Origin: Oscillospiraceae bacterium
GTDB lineage: Bacteria; Bacillota; Clostridia; Oscillospirales; Ruminococcaceae
Assembly: GCA_021203065.1 (NCBI GenBank)
Contig: JAJQBX010000018.1
Span: 310,001 to 374,000 of the forward strand
Direction of reading: 5' to 3'
DNA: 64,000 nucleotides
The notes below the pieces were generated by a model that was given only the letters and a program-made list of their open reading frames with translations, was not told the origin of the DNA and did no database searches. Every line of letters begins with the position of its first letter. The stretch's first letter is position 1. This document shows, piece by piece, positions 19,956-31,300 of this stretch. The position numbers and the translations under genes were made by a program.

Positions 19956-20657
19956 ATGGACAAGCTTTATGAAGGAAAATCAAAAATCGTTTACGAGGGC
20001 ACTGAGCCGGGCACTTGCATAATCAAGTACAAGGACACTGCAACAGCCGGAAACGGCGTCAAGAAGGAGGATCTCCCCGGAAAGGGACTTCTTAATGCAA
20101 AGATTTCGAACCTCATCTTCGACTATCTCGCAAAGAACGGCGTCAAGACTCATCTTATTGAGGTTCTGGACGAGACATCGGTTCTCGTCAAGAAAGCCGA
20201 CATCGTTATGGTTGAAGTAATAGTCCGAAACGTCGCCGCAGGAAGCTTCTCAAAGAAGTATGGCGTTCCGGAGGGCACTAAGCTCCTTAACACCGTCACC
20301 GAATTCAGCTTAAAGAGCGACGAGCTCGGCGACCCGATGATCAACGACTGCCAGATTACGGCTTTGGGCGTTGCTACTCAGGCTGAGCTTGACGAGCTCA
20401 AGGCTGTTTCCCTCAAGGTTGACCAGCTTATGAGCGAGCTCTTCTTAAAGTGCGGCATCAAGCTTATTGATTTCAAGCTCGAATTCGGCAGAGTTGACGG
20501 CGAGCTCCTCCTCTGCGACGAGATTTCCCCCGACTCCTGCAGACTCTGGGATGCTGAGACCGACGAAAAGCTTGACAAAGACCGCTTCCGCAGAGACCTC
20601 GGAAACGTTCTTGACGGCTACAGAGACGTTCTTGCAAGACTTGAGCAGGCAATCTGA
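19956..20657 (+). CDS. purC: SAICAR synthetase
   Basis: Phosphoribosylaminoimidazole-succinocarboxamide synthase; condenses CAIR with aspartate. 233 residues, the standard size. MDKLYEGKSKIVYEG at the start and IKLIDFKLEFG and DEISPDSCRLWD near the end are family signatures. The start ATG at 19956 has AGGAGG nine bases upstream; an in-frame extension into purF is not used. It follows purF by 34 bp. Confidence 0.95.
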   Translation: MDKLYEGKSKIVYEGTEPGTCIIKYKDTATAGNGVKKEDLPGKGLLNAKISNLIFDYLAKNGVKTHLIEVLDETSVLVKKADIVMVEVIVRNVAAGSFSKKYGVPEGTKLLNTVTEFSLKSDELGDPMINDCQITALGVATQAELDELKAVSLKVDQLMSELFLKCGIKLIDFKLEFGRVDGELLLCDEISPDSCRLWDAETDEKLDKDRFRRDLGNVLDGYRDVLARLEQAI

Positions 20658-20680
20658 ATAATCAGGAGGTTTTAACCCCA

Positions 20681-22105
20681 ATGACTGATAAGTACGAAAA
20701 CCCACTTTGTAAGAGATATGCCGGAGAGAAGATGCAGAAAATCTTCTCTGACGACACGAAGTTCTCAACATGGCGCAAGCTCTGGATTGCTCTTGCTGAA
20801 AGCGAAAAAGAGCTTGGGCTCGACATAACCGACGAACAGATTGCCGAAATGAAAGAGCATATCTACGACATCGACTATGAGGCAGCGGCGGCACGGGAAA
20901 AGGTCGTCCGGCATGACGTTATGGCACATATCTATGCCTATGGCTTGGTCTGCCCGAAAGCAAAGCCCATTATTCACCTCGGTGCAACAAGCTGCTATGT
21001 CGGGGACAACACTGATATAATTTTGCAGAGGGATGCGCTTCTCAGAATCAGGAGCCTTCTTGTGACTGCAATTTCAGCCCTCTGCGACTTTGCGGAGAAG
21101 TATAAGGATCTGCAGTGCTTGGCTTATACCCACTTCCAAGCGGCTCAACCGACGACACTCGGAAAGCGTGCGACGCTCTGGCTTCAGGATCTGGTTATGG
21201 ATCTTGAAAGGCTCGATTACACGCTCTCAAACCTCAAGCTCCTTGGCTGCAGAGGCACTACCGGTACTGGTGCAAGCTTCCTTGAACTCTTCGGAGGAGA
21301 CAAGGAGAAGGTGCGTAAGCTTGAGAAGCTCATTGCTGAGAAGATGGGCTTTGAGGCGGCATACTCGGTAAGCGGTCAGACCTATACAAGAAAGGTTGAC
21401 TATTATTCACTGTCGGTTCTTTCGGGAATCGCACAGAGTGCGCACAAGTTCTCGAACGATATAAGGCTTCTTTCGCACTTAAAAGAGGTTGACGAGCCTT
21501 TCGAGGCGGGACAGGTCGGCTCTTCTGCTATGGCTTATAAGCGTAATCCTATGCGCTCAGAGAGAATAGCCTCTTTGGCAAGATATGTGACCGTCGATGC
21601 TCTTAATCCCGCACTCACCGCAAGTGAGCAGTGGTTTGAAAGAACTCTTGACGACTCAGCCAACCGAAGAATCAGCATTCCGGAAGCATTTTTGGCTACC
21701 GACGGAATCCTGAGCCTTTATATCAACATCATCAGCGGACTTAAGGTCTATCCGAAGATAATCGCAAGACACCTGCAGGCTGAGCTTCCCTTTATGGCGA
21801 CAGAGAATATACTCATGTACTGCGTCAAGAAAGGCGGAGACCGCCAGACTCTTCACGAGGCTATAAGAACCCACTCTGTTGCCGCCGCAACCGACATCAA
21901 GGAGGGTGGAGACGGAAATCTTATCTCAAGAATCGCCGCTGACCCGATTTTCGGGTTGACAGAGGAGGAAATCGAGAGTATTATAGATGAGGGCGGCTTC
22001 ACCGGTCTTGCCTCGGAGCAGGCGGAGGAGTATGTTCAGTACGTAAGAACTCAGGTACTTCCGGGCGAGGGAGAAAAAGCCGACGACGTTACAATAAACG
22101 TTTAA
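20681..22105 (+). CDS. purB: Adenylosuccinate lyase
   Basis: Cleaves SAICAR and adenylosuccinate, releasing fumarate. 474 residues. The fumarase/lyase superfamily signature SSAMAYKRNPMRSE (about residue 285) is present; HLGATSCYVGDNTD and FQAAQPTTLGKR hold active-site residues. A clear AGGAGG precedes the start by 11 bp. It lies between purC and purA in the purine block. Confidence 0.95.
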   Translation: MTDKYENPLCKRYAGEKMQKIFSDDTKFSTWRKLWIALAESEKELGLDITDEQIAEMKEHIYDIDYEAAAAREKVVRHDVMAHIYAYGLVCPKAKPIIHLGATSCYVGDNTDIILQRDALLRIRSLLVTAISALCDFAEKYKDLQCLAYTHFQAAQPTTLGKRATLWLQDLVMDLERLDYTLSNLKLLGCRGTTGTGASFLELFGGDKEKVRKLEKLIAEKMGFEAAYSVSGQTYTRKVDYYSLSVLSGIAQSAHKFSNDIRLLSHLKEVDEPFEAGQVGSSAMAYKRNPMRSERIASLARYVTVDALNPALTASEQWFERTLDDSANRRISIPEAFLATDGILSLYINIISGLKVYPKIIARHLQAELPFMATENILMYCVKKGGDRQTLHEAIRTHSVAAATDIKEGGDGNLISRIAADPIFGLTEEEIESIIDEGGFTGLASEQAEEYVQYVRTQVLPGEGEKADDVTINV

Positions 22106-22143
22106 TATCAGCAAAAGCTTTAAAATAGAAAGGACAAAGGCAT

Positions 22144-23412
22144 ATGCTTACAGCAATTGTTGGAATCAACTGGGGCGACGAGGGAAAGGGCAGAATGGTT
22201 GACCTTCTGTCAAAGGACTTCGACATCATCTGCCGCTATCAGGGCGGCAACAACGCAGGACACACCGTCATCAACGAGAGAGGTAGCTTCGTTTTAAATC
22301 TTCTTCCCTCGGGAATCTTCCACGAGACGGCAGTGAACGTAATGGGTGGAGGAATGGTTGTTGACCTCGAGCACCTCTGCCACGAAATCGCTTCCCTAAG
22401 AGAAAAAGGAATCGAAATAACTCCTGCAAACCTCAAGATAAGCGACAAAGCCACCGTATGCCTGCCCTATCACAAGGAGCTTGACATCATGGAGGAGGAG
22501 CGTCTTGCGGACAAGAAGTTCGGCTCAACCCGCCGTGGCATCGCTCCCGTCTATGCGGACAAGTATATGAAAAAGAGTCTGAGGATGAGCGATCTTGAGC
22601 ATCCGGAAACGCTCGCTGAAAAAGTTAAGGACATCGTCGAGTGGAAGAACCTTACTTTCAAAGGCTACGGACATGAGCTTATCAACGCCGATGAGATTCT
22701 TGATTGGCTTAAAAAGTATGGCGACGAAATTTTACCGTATGTCACCGACGTTTCAACGTATCTCGAAAAAGCCGCTGACGACGGAAAGAATATCATGTTC
22801 GAGGCGCAATTGGGAGCTCTTCGTGATATTGATTACGGAATCTATCCCTACACCTCCTCTTCACAGACCTTGGCGCACTATGCGCCCATCGGTGCAGGAA
22901 TCCCCGGAAGAAAGCTTGACTGCTCGATAGGCATCATGAAAGCCTACTCGACCTGCGTCGGAGAGGGACCTTTCACATGCGAGATGTTCGGTGAGGAGGC
23001 TGAAGCCCTCCGAGCTGCCGGCGGAGAGTACGGTGCGGCAACCGGAAGACCTCGTAGAGTCGGTCCTTTCGACGTGCCTGCTTCGAAGTATGGCGTAAGA
23101 GTTCAGGGGGCAGACTACCTCGTTCTTACAAAGCTTGACATTCTTTCCTATATGGACAAGATCCCTGTCTGCGTTCACTATGACGTTGACGGAGAGATCA
23201 CCGACAGCTTCCCGACAGGCGACAGACTTGAACGTGCGAAGCCGGTAATTGAATACGTCAAGGGCTTCGGAGACGTTTCAAAGTGCCGCAAAAAAGAGGA
23301 TCTTCCCGAGGATGCACTTAACTACATCCGCCTTATCGAGCATGCAGTAGGCTGCCCGATCAAGTACGTTTCCGTTGGTGCGGAAAGAGACGAATATATC
23401 ACGATGTTCTGA
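22144..23412 (+). CDS. purA: Adenylosuccinate synthetase
   Basis: GTP-dependent joining of IMP and aspartate. 422 residues. The nucleotide loop is INWGDEGKGRMVD (the more usual family form has Gln in place of Asn). NAGHTV, the GSTRRGIAP IMP site and the C-terminal TGRPRRVGPFD region all fit. AAAGGACAAAGGC precedes ATG. Having purA next to purB places both steps of AMP formation in this operon. Confidence 0.95.
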   Translation: MLTAIVGINWGDEGKGRMVDLLSKDFDIICRYQGGNNAGHTVINERGSFVLNLLPSGIFHETAVNVMGGGMVVDLEHLCHEIASLREKGIEITPANLKISDKATVCLPYHKELDIMEEERLADKKFGSTRRGIAPVYADKYMKKSLRMSDLEHPETLAEKVKDIVEWKNLTFKGYGHELINADEILDWLKKYGDEILPYVTDVSTYLEKAADDGKNIMFEAQLGALRDIDYGIYPYTSSSQTLAHYAPIGAGIPGRKLDCSIGIMKAYSTCVGEGPFTCEMFGEEAEALRAAGGEYGAATGRPRRVGPFDVPASKYGVRVQGADYLVLTKLDILSYMDKIPVCVHYDVDGEITDSFPTGDRLERAKPVIEYVKGFGDVSKCRKKEDLPEDALNYIRLIEHAVGCPIKYVSVGAERDEYITMF

Positions 23413-23459
23413 GTGAAAAACACTCAGAGCATCTATTCAATAAACCAAGGAGATATTCT

Positions 23460-24563
23460 ATGAAAGAGTATGACCGCAAGATAATTACGGAGGACGGAAG
23501 TGAATACTTGGGTTATGGCTTCGGAAGCCCGGATGAGAGGGTTCTGGAGCTGGTATTCAACACTTCCATGGTCGGCTATCAGGAGATAGTATCTGATCCG
23601 TCCTATACCGATCAGATGGTCGTTATGACCTATCCTATAATAGGAAGCTACGGAATAAATGACGACGACTTCGAGACAAAGTACCCGACAATCGGGGCTT
23701 TGGTTGTGAGAGATTATAACGATATGCCGTCGAATTTCCGTTATATAAAGACGCTTTCGGAGCTTCTGGAGGAGAACAATATCCCCGGAATAAGCGGAGT
23801 TGACACCCGTAAGCTCACAAGAAGCATCCGTGACTATGGTTCACGCAGAGCTCTTATTACAAATATTTCTACAACCCTTGAAGAAGGGCTTGAGATAATC
23901 AGGAACACCCCCGTTCCGCACGATGCCGTTTCAAGAGTAAGTACAAAAAAGAGATGGTATTCGAGAACCTCTAACCCACAGTTCAATGTCGTTGCACTCG
24001 ACTGTGGAATCAAACTCAACATTGTTCGCTCCCTCAACCGTAAGGGCTGCAACGTCACCATTGTCCCCTACGACATCACTGCCGAAGAGGTCATTTTCAT
24101 GAAGCCGGATGGAGTCTTCCTCTCAAACGGTCCCGGCGACCCGGAGGATGTAACTCAGGCGGTTGAGCTGGTCAGAGGTCTTCGTGGCAAATATCCGATT
24201 TTCGGAATCTGCCTCGGGCATCAGGTCATTTCCCTTGCGTATGGTGCAAAAACCTACAAGCTCAAGTTCGGTCACCGTGGCGGAAACCACCCGGTCAAGA
24301 ATCTTGCAACCGGGAAGCTTGAAATCACTTCACAGAACCACAGCTACGCTGTTGACCCCAGTAGCCTTGAGGGCACGGGTCTTGAAGTCACGCACATAAA
24401 TCTTCTTGACAACACCATAGAGGGCGTTGAGTGCAAGGCTGATAAGGTTTTCAGCGTTCAGTATCACCCGGAAAGCGCACCCGGTCCGGAGGATTCGGGG
24501 TATCTGTTCGATAAATTCCTTGATTACATGAAGGAGGCGAAGAGTCATGCCGAAGAGAACTGA
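23460..24563 (+). CDS. carA: Carbamoyl-phosphate synthase small subunit
   Basis: Glutamine-hydrolysing subunit for carbamoyl phosphate synthesis. 367 residues. The N-terminal CPSase_sm_chain domain is followed by a class I amidotransferase with FGICLGHQ (about residue 245) and YHPESAPGP. Upstream AAGGAGA is well spaced. Its 3' end overlaps carB by 17 bp, indicating translational coupling. Confidence 0.95.
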   Translation: MKEYDRKIITEDGSEYLGYGFGSPDERVLELVFNTSMVGYQEIVSDPSYTDQMVVMTYPIIGSYGINDDDFETKYPTIGALVVRDYNDMPSNFRYIKTLSELLEENNIPGISGVDTRKLTRSIRDYGSRRALITNISTTLEEGLEIIRNTPVPHDAVSRVSTKKRWYSRTSNPQFNVVALDCGIKLNIVRSLNRKGCNVTIVPYDITAEEVIFMKPDGVFLSNGPGDPEDVTQAVELVRGLRGKYPIFGICLGHQVISLAYGAKTYKLKFGHRGGNHPVKNLATGKLEITSQNHSYAVDPSSLEGTGLEVTHINLLDNTIEGVECKADKVFSVQYHPESAPGPEDSGYLFDKFLDYMKEAKSHAEEN

Positions 24564-27500
24564 TATTAAAAAGGTTTTGGTTATAGGCTCTGGTCCTATT
24601 GTTATCGGTCAGGCGGCTGAATTCGACTATGCCGGAACTCAGGCATGCCTTGCCCTCAAGGAAGAGGGCTACGAGGTAATTTTAGCCAACTCGAACCCCG
24701 CAACCATCATGACCGATACCTCCATCGCCGATAAGGTCTATATGGAGCCGCTTACTCTTGAATACCTTGCCCGCATCTGCCGCTATGAGCGTCCCGACGC
24801 CATTGTCCCCGGAATCGGAGGACAGACGGGGCTCAATCTTGCGATGCAGCTCTCCAAGAAAGGCGTTTTGCAGGAGTGCGAGATTGAGCTTTTGGGAACA
24901 GATGCCGACAGCATTGAATGTGCCGAGGACAGAGAGCGTTTCAAGGAGCTCTGCGAGAGCATTGGCGAGCCTGTTGTCCCGTCTGAAATCACCTATTCAA
25001 TCGAAGATGGCTTGAAAGCGGCGGAGGATATTGGCTACCCGGTCATCTTAAGACCTGCATTCACCCTTGGCGGCACAGGCGGCGGATTTGTCAATAATCC
25101 GGAAGAGATGAAAGTCATGATGAAAAATGCCTTGGCACTCTCCCCCGTTCATCAGGTCTTGGTCGAGAAGAGCATCAAGGGCTACAAAGAGATTGAATAC
25201 GAGGTTATGCGTGACGCAAACGACACCGCTATAACCGTCTGTAACATGGAAAACCTCGACCCAGTCGGTATCCACACCGGCGACTCGATTGTAGTGGCTC
25301 CCAGCCAGACGCTTACAAATAAAGAGTACCATATGCTCCGTAACAGTGCTCTCAAGATTATCCGTGCTCTCAAGGTAAAGGGCGGCTGCAACGTTCAGTT
25401 TGCGCTTGACCCGCAGTCGTTCAGATATTATGTTATCGAGGTCAACCCGAGAGTTTCCCGCTCGTCGGCTCTTGCTTCAAAGGCAAGCGGCTACCCGATT
25501 GCAAGAGTTTCGGCGAAGATTGCAGTCGGAATGAATCTTGACGAGATTCAGCTTGTAAACACCCCCGCATGCTTCGAGCCAAGCTTAGACTATGTCGTCA
25601 CCAAGATGCCCCGCTTCCCGTTTGACAAGTTTGCGAGTGCGTCGAATGTACTTTCAACCCAGATGAAAGCCACCGGTGAAGTAATGAGCGTCGGAAGAAC
25701 GATGGAGGAAAGCTTACTCAAGGCTATACGCTCCCTCGAAGACGGCAAGAACCACATCCACATGGCAAAGTTCGATTCGGAGCATATGACCACCGACGAT
25801 CTTCTTCAGTACATCCGTGAGGGCACAGATGACAGAATCTATGCCATTTCACAGCTTATGTGGATGGGAGTAGACCACTCAAGAATCTGCAACATAACAG
25901 GAATCGACATGTTCTTCCTTGACAAAATCAAGAACATAGTCGACTTCGAAAAAGAGATGGAGGCGTCGCCGCATTCTGAAAAGCTCCTGAGGGAAGCCAA
26001 GAAGATGGGCTTCTCCGACTCATACATTGCGGAACTCTGGAAGACTACAGAAGATGAAGTCTATGAAGAGCGTTGCAGCGCAAATATCTATCCCGTCTAT
26101 AAGATGATAGATACATGTGCGAGCGAATTTGACAGCTATGTGCCATACTTCTACTCCACCTATGAGGACGAAGAGGAGTCGATAGTCTCAGATAAAAAGA
26201 AGATCATAGTTCTTGGCTCAGGACCAATCAGAATCGGTCAGGGCGTTGAGTTTGACTACTCAACAGTTCACGCCATAAAGACCATCCGTGATGCAGGCTA
26301 TGAGGCTATAGTTATCAACAACAATCCGGAAACGGTTTCAACTGACTACACCACTGCGGACAAGCTCTATTTCGAGCCGCTCACCGTTGAGGACGTAATG
26401 AACGTCATCCACCATGAGAACCCGATTGGCGTTATCGCCACATTGGGCGGGCAGACTGCCGTCAACCTTGCCGCTCCTCTTACCAAGCGAGGAGTGAAGA
26501 TTGTCGGAACAGACTGCGACGCCATCGAAAAGGCTGAAAACAGGGATGCTTTCGACGAGGTTATACGTTCTCTCGGAATTCCGAACCCGACTGGCGATGC
26601 CGTCACCAATATCGAGGATGGCGTGAAAGTCGCTGAGAGGATCGGCTATCCGGTTCTCGTAAGACCGTCGTTCGTCTTGGGCGGAAGAGCGATGGAGATT
26701 GTCGCAACTGAGGAGATGCTAAGGCATTACCTCAAGAACGCAGTTGAGGTTGATGTTGACAAGCCGGTGCTCGTTGACAAGTATGTCATGGGCAAGGAGG
26801 TTGAGGTCGACGCTATATGCGACGGCGAAGAGGTCTTCATCCCCGGAATTATGGAATTGGTTGAGAGAACCGGCGTACACTCGGGCGACAGCATGAGCGT
26901 TTACCCGCCTTTCAGCATTTCTCAGTCTGTCAAGGACACCATCAACGACTATACAACCCGCCTTGGCTTGGGAATTGGCATCGTCGGGCTCTTTAACATT
27001 CAGTTCATAGTCGACAAGAACGACAACGTTTCGGTTATTGAGGTTAATCCAAGAGCATCAAGAAGCGTTCCGTTCTTATCAAAGTCGACCGGCGTCAATC
27101 TCGTAAGAATTGCGACGAATGTCATGCTCGGGCACAGCCTCAGGGAGCAGGGCATCACTGAGATGATCCCGAAAGAGAAGAACCGCTGGTATGTCAAAGC
27201 CCCGGCATTCTCGTTCGAGAAGCTTACCGGCATGGATTCCTATCTCTCGCCCGAAATGAAGTCGACCGGCGAAGCAATAGGCTACGACGACAAGCTGAAC
27301 CGTGCTGTCTACAAAGCTCTTCAGGCTTCCGGCATAAAGATGAAGGAGTACGGAACTGTTATCGTCACTGTTGCCGATGAAGATAAAGAAGAAGCACTGC
27401 CACTCATCAGGCGGTTCTATAACCTCGGCTACAACATTGAGGCGACTGTCGGCACTGCGAACTTCCTCAAAAAGCACGGCATCAGAACCCGTGTCAAGGG

Positions 27501-27732
27501 CAAGATAAGCGACGGCAGCGATGAAATCCTTGATTCCATCAGGGCTGGATACGTAAGCTATATCATCAACACACGTGCTGTTCTCTCAGGCGTCCACTAC
27601 GAGGACGGTGTTGAGATAAGACGCTGTGCGATTCAGAACGGCGTCACGACGTTCACTTCGCTTGATACGGTCAGAATTTTACTTGATGTTCTTGAGGATA
27701 TGATTCCGGCTATATCTACAATTGACGCATAA
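24547..27732 (+). CDS. carB: Carbamoyl-phosphate synthase large subunit
   Basis: 1061 residues in the usual two homologous ATP-grasp halves ([23 protein letters not shown] at about 6 and [21 protein letters not shown] at about 553), followed by an MGS-like C-terminal domain (about 935-1061). It makes carbamoyl phosphate from bicarbonate, ammonia and two ATP for pyrimidine and arginine synthesis. It is the last gene of the glutamine-linked block and is followed by a palindromic repeat element that could end transcription. Confidence 0.97.
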   Translation: MPKRTDIKKVLVIGSGPIVIGQAAEFDYAGTQACLALKEEGYEVILANSNPATIMTDTSIADKVYMEPLTLEYLARICRYERPDAIVPGIGGQTGLNLAMQLSKKGVLQECEIELLGTDADSIECAEDRERFKELCESIGEPVVPSEITYSIEDGLKAAEDIGYPVILRPAFTLGGTGGGFVNNPEEMKVMMKNALALSPVHQVLVEKSIKGYKEIEYEVMRDANDTAITVCNMENLDPVGIHTGDSIVVAPSQTLTNKEYHMLRNSALKIIRALKVKGGCNVQFALDPQSFRYYVIEVNPRVSRSSALASKASGYPIARVSAKIAVGMNLDEIQLVNTPACFEPSLDYVVTKMPRFPFDKFASASNVLSTQMKATGEVMSVGRTMEESLLKAIRSLEDGKNHIHMAKFDSEHMTTDDLLQYIREGTDDRIYAISQLMWMGVDHSRICNITGIDMFFLDKIKNIVDFEKEMEASPHSEKLLREAKKMGFSDSYIAELWKTTEDEVYEERCSANIYPVYKMIDTCASEFDSYVPYFYSTYEDEEESIVSDKKKIIVLGSGPIRIGQGVEFDYSTVHAIKTIRDAGYEAIVINNNPETVSTDYTTADKLYFEPLTVEDVMNVIHHENPIGVIATLGGQTAVNLAAPLTKRGVKIVGTDCDAIEKAENRDAFDEVIRSLGIPNPTGDAVTNIEDGVKVAERIGYPVLVRPSFVLGGRAMEIVATEEMLRHYLKNAVEVDVDKPVLVDKYVMGKEVEVDAICDGEEVFIPGIMELVERTGVHSGDSMSVYPPFSISQSVKDTINDYTTRLGLGIGIVGLFNIQFIVDKNDNVSVIEVNPRASRSVPFLSKSTGVNLVRIATNVMLGHSLREQGITEMIPKEKNRWYVKAPAFSFEKLTGMDSYLSPEMKSTGEAIGYDDKLNRAVYKALQASGIKMKEYGTVIVTVADEDKEEALPLIRRFYNLGYNIEATVGTANFLKKHGIRTRVKGKISDGSDEILDSIRAGYVSYIINTRAVLSGVHYEDGVEIRRCAIQNGVTTFTSLDTVRILLDVLEDMIPAISTIDA

Positions 27733-27772
27733 CCCTCTCAAACCCCGGCGATGCTGCTCGCTGCGCTCGCAG

Positions 27773-27903
27773 ACCCCTCAGTCAGCTTCGCTGACAGCTC
27801 CCCTTAACAGGGGAGCCTTTTTGCACTCTATCGCAGATACTTGTGAAAGCGCAGCTTATGGCTCCCCTGAAAGGGGAGCTGTCGCCGCAGGCGACTGAGG
27901 GGT
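27773..27903. repeat. ACCCCTC palindromic repeat element, full copy
   Basis: 131 bp with inverted halves: CCCCTCAGTC, hairpin, AGCTCCCCTTAACAGGGGAG on the left, and the inverted equivalent with AAAGGGGAGCTGTCGCC ending GAGGGGT on the right. The left half closely matches 3955-4002. It lies 41 bp beyond the carB stop codon. Confidence 0.7.
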
Positions 27904-27920
27904 TTCCACTAATTTGGCAC

Positions 27921-27949
27921 TTGCATTCTGCATAACGACATGCTATAAT
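27921..27949 (+). promoter_or_regulatory. Promoter of the PspC-domain gene
   Basis: TTGCAT (27921-27926), 17 bp, TATAAT (27944-27949), 40 bp upstream of the start codon. Confidence 0.7.
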
Positions 27950-27988
27950 AACAATATAAGAATATGTCATGAAAGTGAGTGTATTGGC

Positions 27989-28186
27989 ATGAAAAAACTT
28001 TTTAAGGACAGAGAGACAAAGATGATTTGCGGCGTTTGCTCGGGTATTGCACAGTATTTCAATATTGATCCGACTATCGTCAGAATTATCTGGGCTATTG
28101 CAACTGTTGTTTTTGCCCTCTTCATCGGAATCGTTGCGTACATAATCTGCGCTCTGGTTCTTCCGGACAAGTCTACTATCGAGTAA
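27989..28186 (+). CDS. PspC-domain small membrane protein
   Basis: 65 residues consisting of a single PspC domain (KKLFKDRETKMICGVCSGIAQYFNIDPTIVRIIWAI) and one transmembrane helix (about 33-57). PspC-type proteins are linked to membrane-stress responses; in Firmicutes such stand-alone copies are common and mostly uncharacterised. The ribosome site is weak (AGTGAG). Confidence 0.85.
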   Translation: MKKLFKDRETKMICGVCSGIAQYFNIDPTIVRIIWAIATVVFALFIGIVAYIICALVLPDKSTIE

Positions 28187-28303
28187 AAAGTCCGGAAAAA
28201 GTACGCTTTATGCGGCATACTGTGAAACTGGGCATCGCCTGAAAATGGTCATGCCCTATTGCAGTGACACTCAGAATACTATAATTGGGGGAATCCTTGA
28301 GAA

Positions 28304-31300
28304 ATGAATATCTATCGTGCAGGAATAGACATTGGCAGCACGACCATAAAGCTGGTCATTTTGGATGATGACAATAAGATAATTTTCGGCGAATACCGTC
28401 GCCATCAGGCACGGATTCAGCCTGCAATGAGCGAGCTCTTAACTGAGGCGAAAGAAAGACTTGGCGATTTCAAACTTCGGCTCAAGATTACCGGCTCTGG
28501 CTCAATAAATCTCGGCAAGGCTCTTAATATCGGCTTCGTTCAGGAGGTTGCGGCGGTTGCTTCGGCACTTGAGCTCATAGCTCCCCAGACGGACGTCGCA
28601 ATCGAGCTCGGAGGCGAGGACGCAAAGATCATCTACTTCAAGGGCGGACTCGAGGAGAGAATGAACGGCGTCTGTGCCGGCGGAACAGGCTCGTTTATAG
28701 ATCAGATGGCGGCACTCCTGCAGACCGATGCGGAGGGTCTTAATAATCTTGCCGCAAATTACCAACGGCTCTACCCTATCGCCGCCCGGTGCGGAGTTTT
28801 TGCAAAAACCGACATCCAGCCGCTTATCAACGAGGGTGCGGCTAAGGAGGACTTGGCAGCTTCCATTTTCCAAGCGGTTGTAACCCAGACCATCTCCGGT
28901 CTTGCCTGCGGAAAGCCTATAAGAGGATGCGTGGCGTTCTTGGGTGGTCCTCTTCACTTCCTCCCGGAGCTCAAGAAAGCGTTTATAAGGACGCTCAAGC
29001 TGACTCCTGAAAACGTCGTAGACCCGGACAACTCCCACCTCTTTGCCGCTATGGGTGCGGCACTTGAAGCTTCTGACGAAGTCCTCACCGATCCCGACGT
29101 TCTGATAGAACGCCTGAAATCCGGAATCGAAATGGCGTTTGAACTCAAGAGGCTCGACCCGCTCTTCAAGGACGAGGAGGATTTCAGGGAATTCACCGAA
29201 AGGCATGCAAAAGCAGTCGTCAGGAAAGAGAAGCTTGAGGACTACTCGGGAAATTGCTACTTGGGAATTGATGCCGGTTCGACCACGACAAAAATCGCCC
29301 TCATCGGCGAGGACGGTCAGCTTCTTTATTCCTACTATACATCTAATCAGGGCTCGCCCGTCAAGAGCTCTATTGAAGCTGTTTCGGATATGGGCAAGCA
29401 TATGCCCAAGTCCGCCAAGATTGTCAGAGCCTGCTCGACCGGCTATGGCGAATCACTCCTCAAGTCGGCATTCAATCTTGACGACGGCGAAGTTGAAACT
29501 ATAGCGCACACCACTGCGGCGGCGTTCTTTAACCCATCGGTTGACTGCGTCCTCGACATCGGCGGGCAGGACATGAAGTGCATTAAGCTCAAGGATGGCT
29601 CGGTTGACACTATCCTACTAAACGAAGCCTGCTCCTCCGGCTGCGGCTCGTTTATCGAGAACTTTGCGCAGTCTTTAGGCTACACCGCCCCGGAATTTGC
29701 CGAAAAGGCTCTTTATGCGAAGCACCCTATAGATCTTGGCACCAGATGCACCGTTTTCATGAACTCAAACGTCAAGCAAGCCCAGAAAGAGGGCGCAACG
29801 GTTGAGGACATTTCGGCAGGACTTGCCTACTCGGTCATCAAGAATGCTCTTTTCAAGGTTATAAAGCTTTCGAGTGCGCAGGAGCTGGGCTCATCTGTAG
29901 TCGTTCAGGGCGGAACATTTATGAACAAGGCTGTCCTCCGGGCTTTTGAAAAGATTTCCGGAGCAGACGCCATCTGCCCCGACATCGCAGGAATCATGGG
30001 CGCATTCGGTGCGGCTCTTATCGCCAAGGATCGCTATGACGGCGGCGAAAGCTCGATGCTTTCCATCGAGGAAATAGAAAACCTGACATACAAGACTGCC
30101 ACCACCCACTGCCGTGGATGCTCGAACAGCTGTATGCTCACAATAAACACCTTCTCCGGCGGACGGCGGCACATCACCGGAAACCGCTGTGAAAAGGGAC
30201 TCGGGAACACCGCATCAACTGACAAGGGTCCCAACATGATGGAGTATAAGTATGAGAGAATTTTCGGCTACACTCCTCTTGAAAACCCGACTCGTGGCGT
30301 TATCGGAATCCCGAGAGTACTTAATATCTACGAAAACTACCCGTTCTGGGCGACTTTCTTTACAAAACTCGGCTTCCGGGTGGAGCTCTCCCCGAAATCC
30401 AGCCACAAGATTTATGAGCTTGGAATGGAGAGCATCCCCTCAGAGTCGGAGTGCTACCCGGCGAAGCTTTCGCACGGGCACGTCCAGTGGCTGATAGATA
30501 ACGGAATCAAGACCATCTTCCACCCCTGCGTGTTCTACGAGCACATGGAGTCGAAGACGGCGCAGAATCACTATAACTGCCCCATCGTTATCTCATATCC
30601 CGAGAACTTAAAGAACAACGTCGAGGGAGTTATTGACGGCGACGTCCGGCTTATAAGACCGTTTATCGCTTTCACAAGCGAGAAGATTGCGGCTGACCGA
30701 CTGGTTTCGGTATGTAAAGAAGAGTGGAATATCTCCGAAAAAGAGGTCCGTGAAGCCGTCCACGAAGCGTGGGAGGAGCAGATCAAGGCTAAATCGGACA
30801 TAAGAGCCAAGGGCGCAGAGATTCTTAAGTGGATGGAGGACAACCACCGCAAGGGCATTGTCCTTGCAGGGCGTCCCTATCATGTCGACCCGGAGATAAA
30901 CCACGGAATTCCGGAGATGATCGCTTCCTACGGCTTGGCGGTTCTCACGGAGGACAGCCTCCCGAACGACTTCATGACCGACAGCCCGCTTCGGTCTAAC
31001 GACCAGTGGGTGTTCCATTCAAGACTCTACGCCGCCGCTGAGTACATAAGAAACAGGGACGACCTAGAACTCATCCAGCTCAACTCGTTCGGTTGCGGGC
31101 TTGATGCCGTAACCACCGATCAGGTTCAGGAGATTTTGAACGGCTCGAACAAGCTATATACTGTTCTTAAGATAGACGAGGTTTCAAACCTCGGTGCGGC
31201 AAGAATCAGAATCCGCAGTCTTCTTTCTGCGATGAATCAGCGTGACAGAAGCGGAATCAAGGCTATTCCCCGAACTGCCGCCTACAACCGGGCTACGTTC

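Noticed and set aside
27969..27992. A seven-codon ORF (MKVSVLA) overlapping the PspC start by ATGA, as a possible regulatory leader peptide
   Set aside because: It has no ribosome-binding site, and nothing distinguishes it from chance in so short a stretch.
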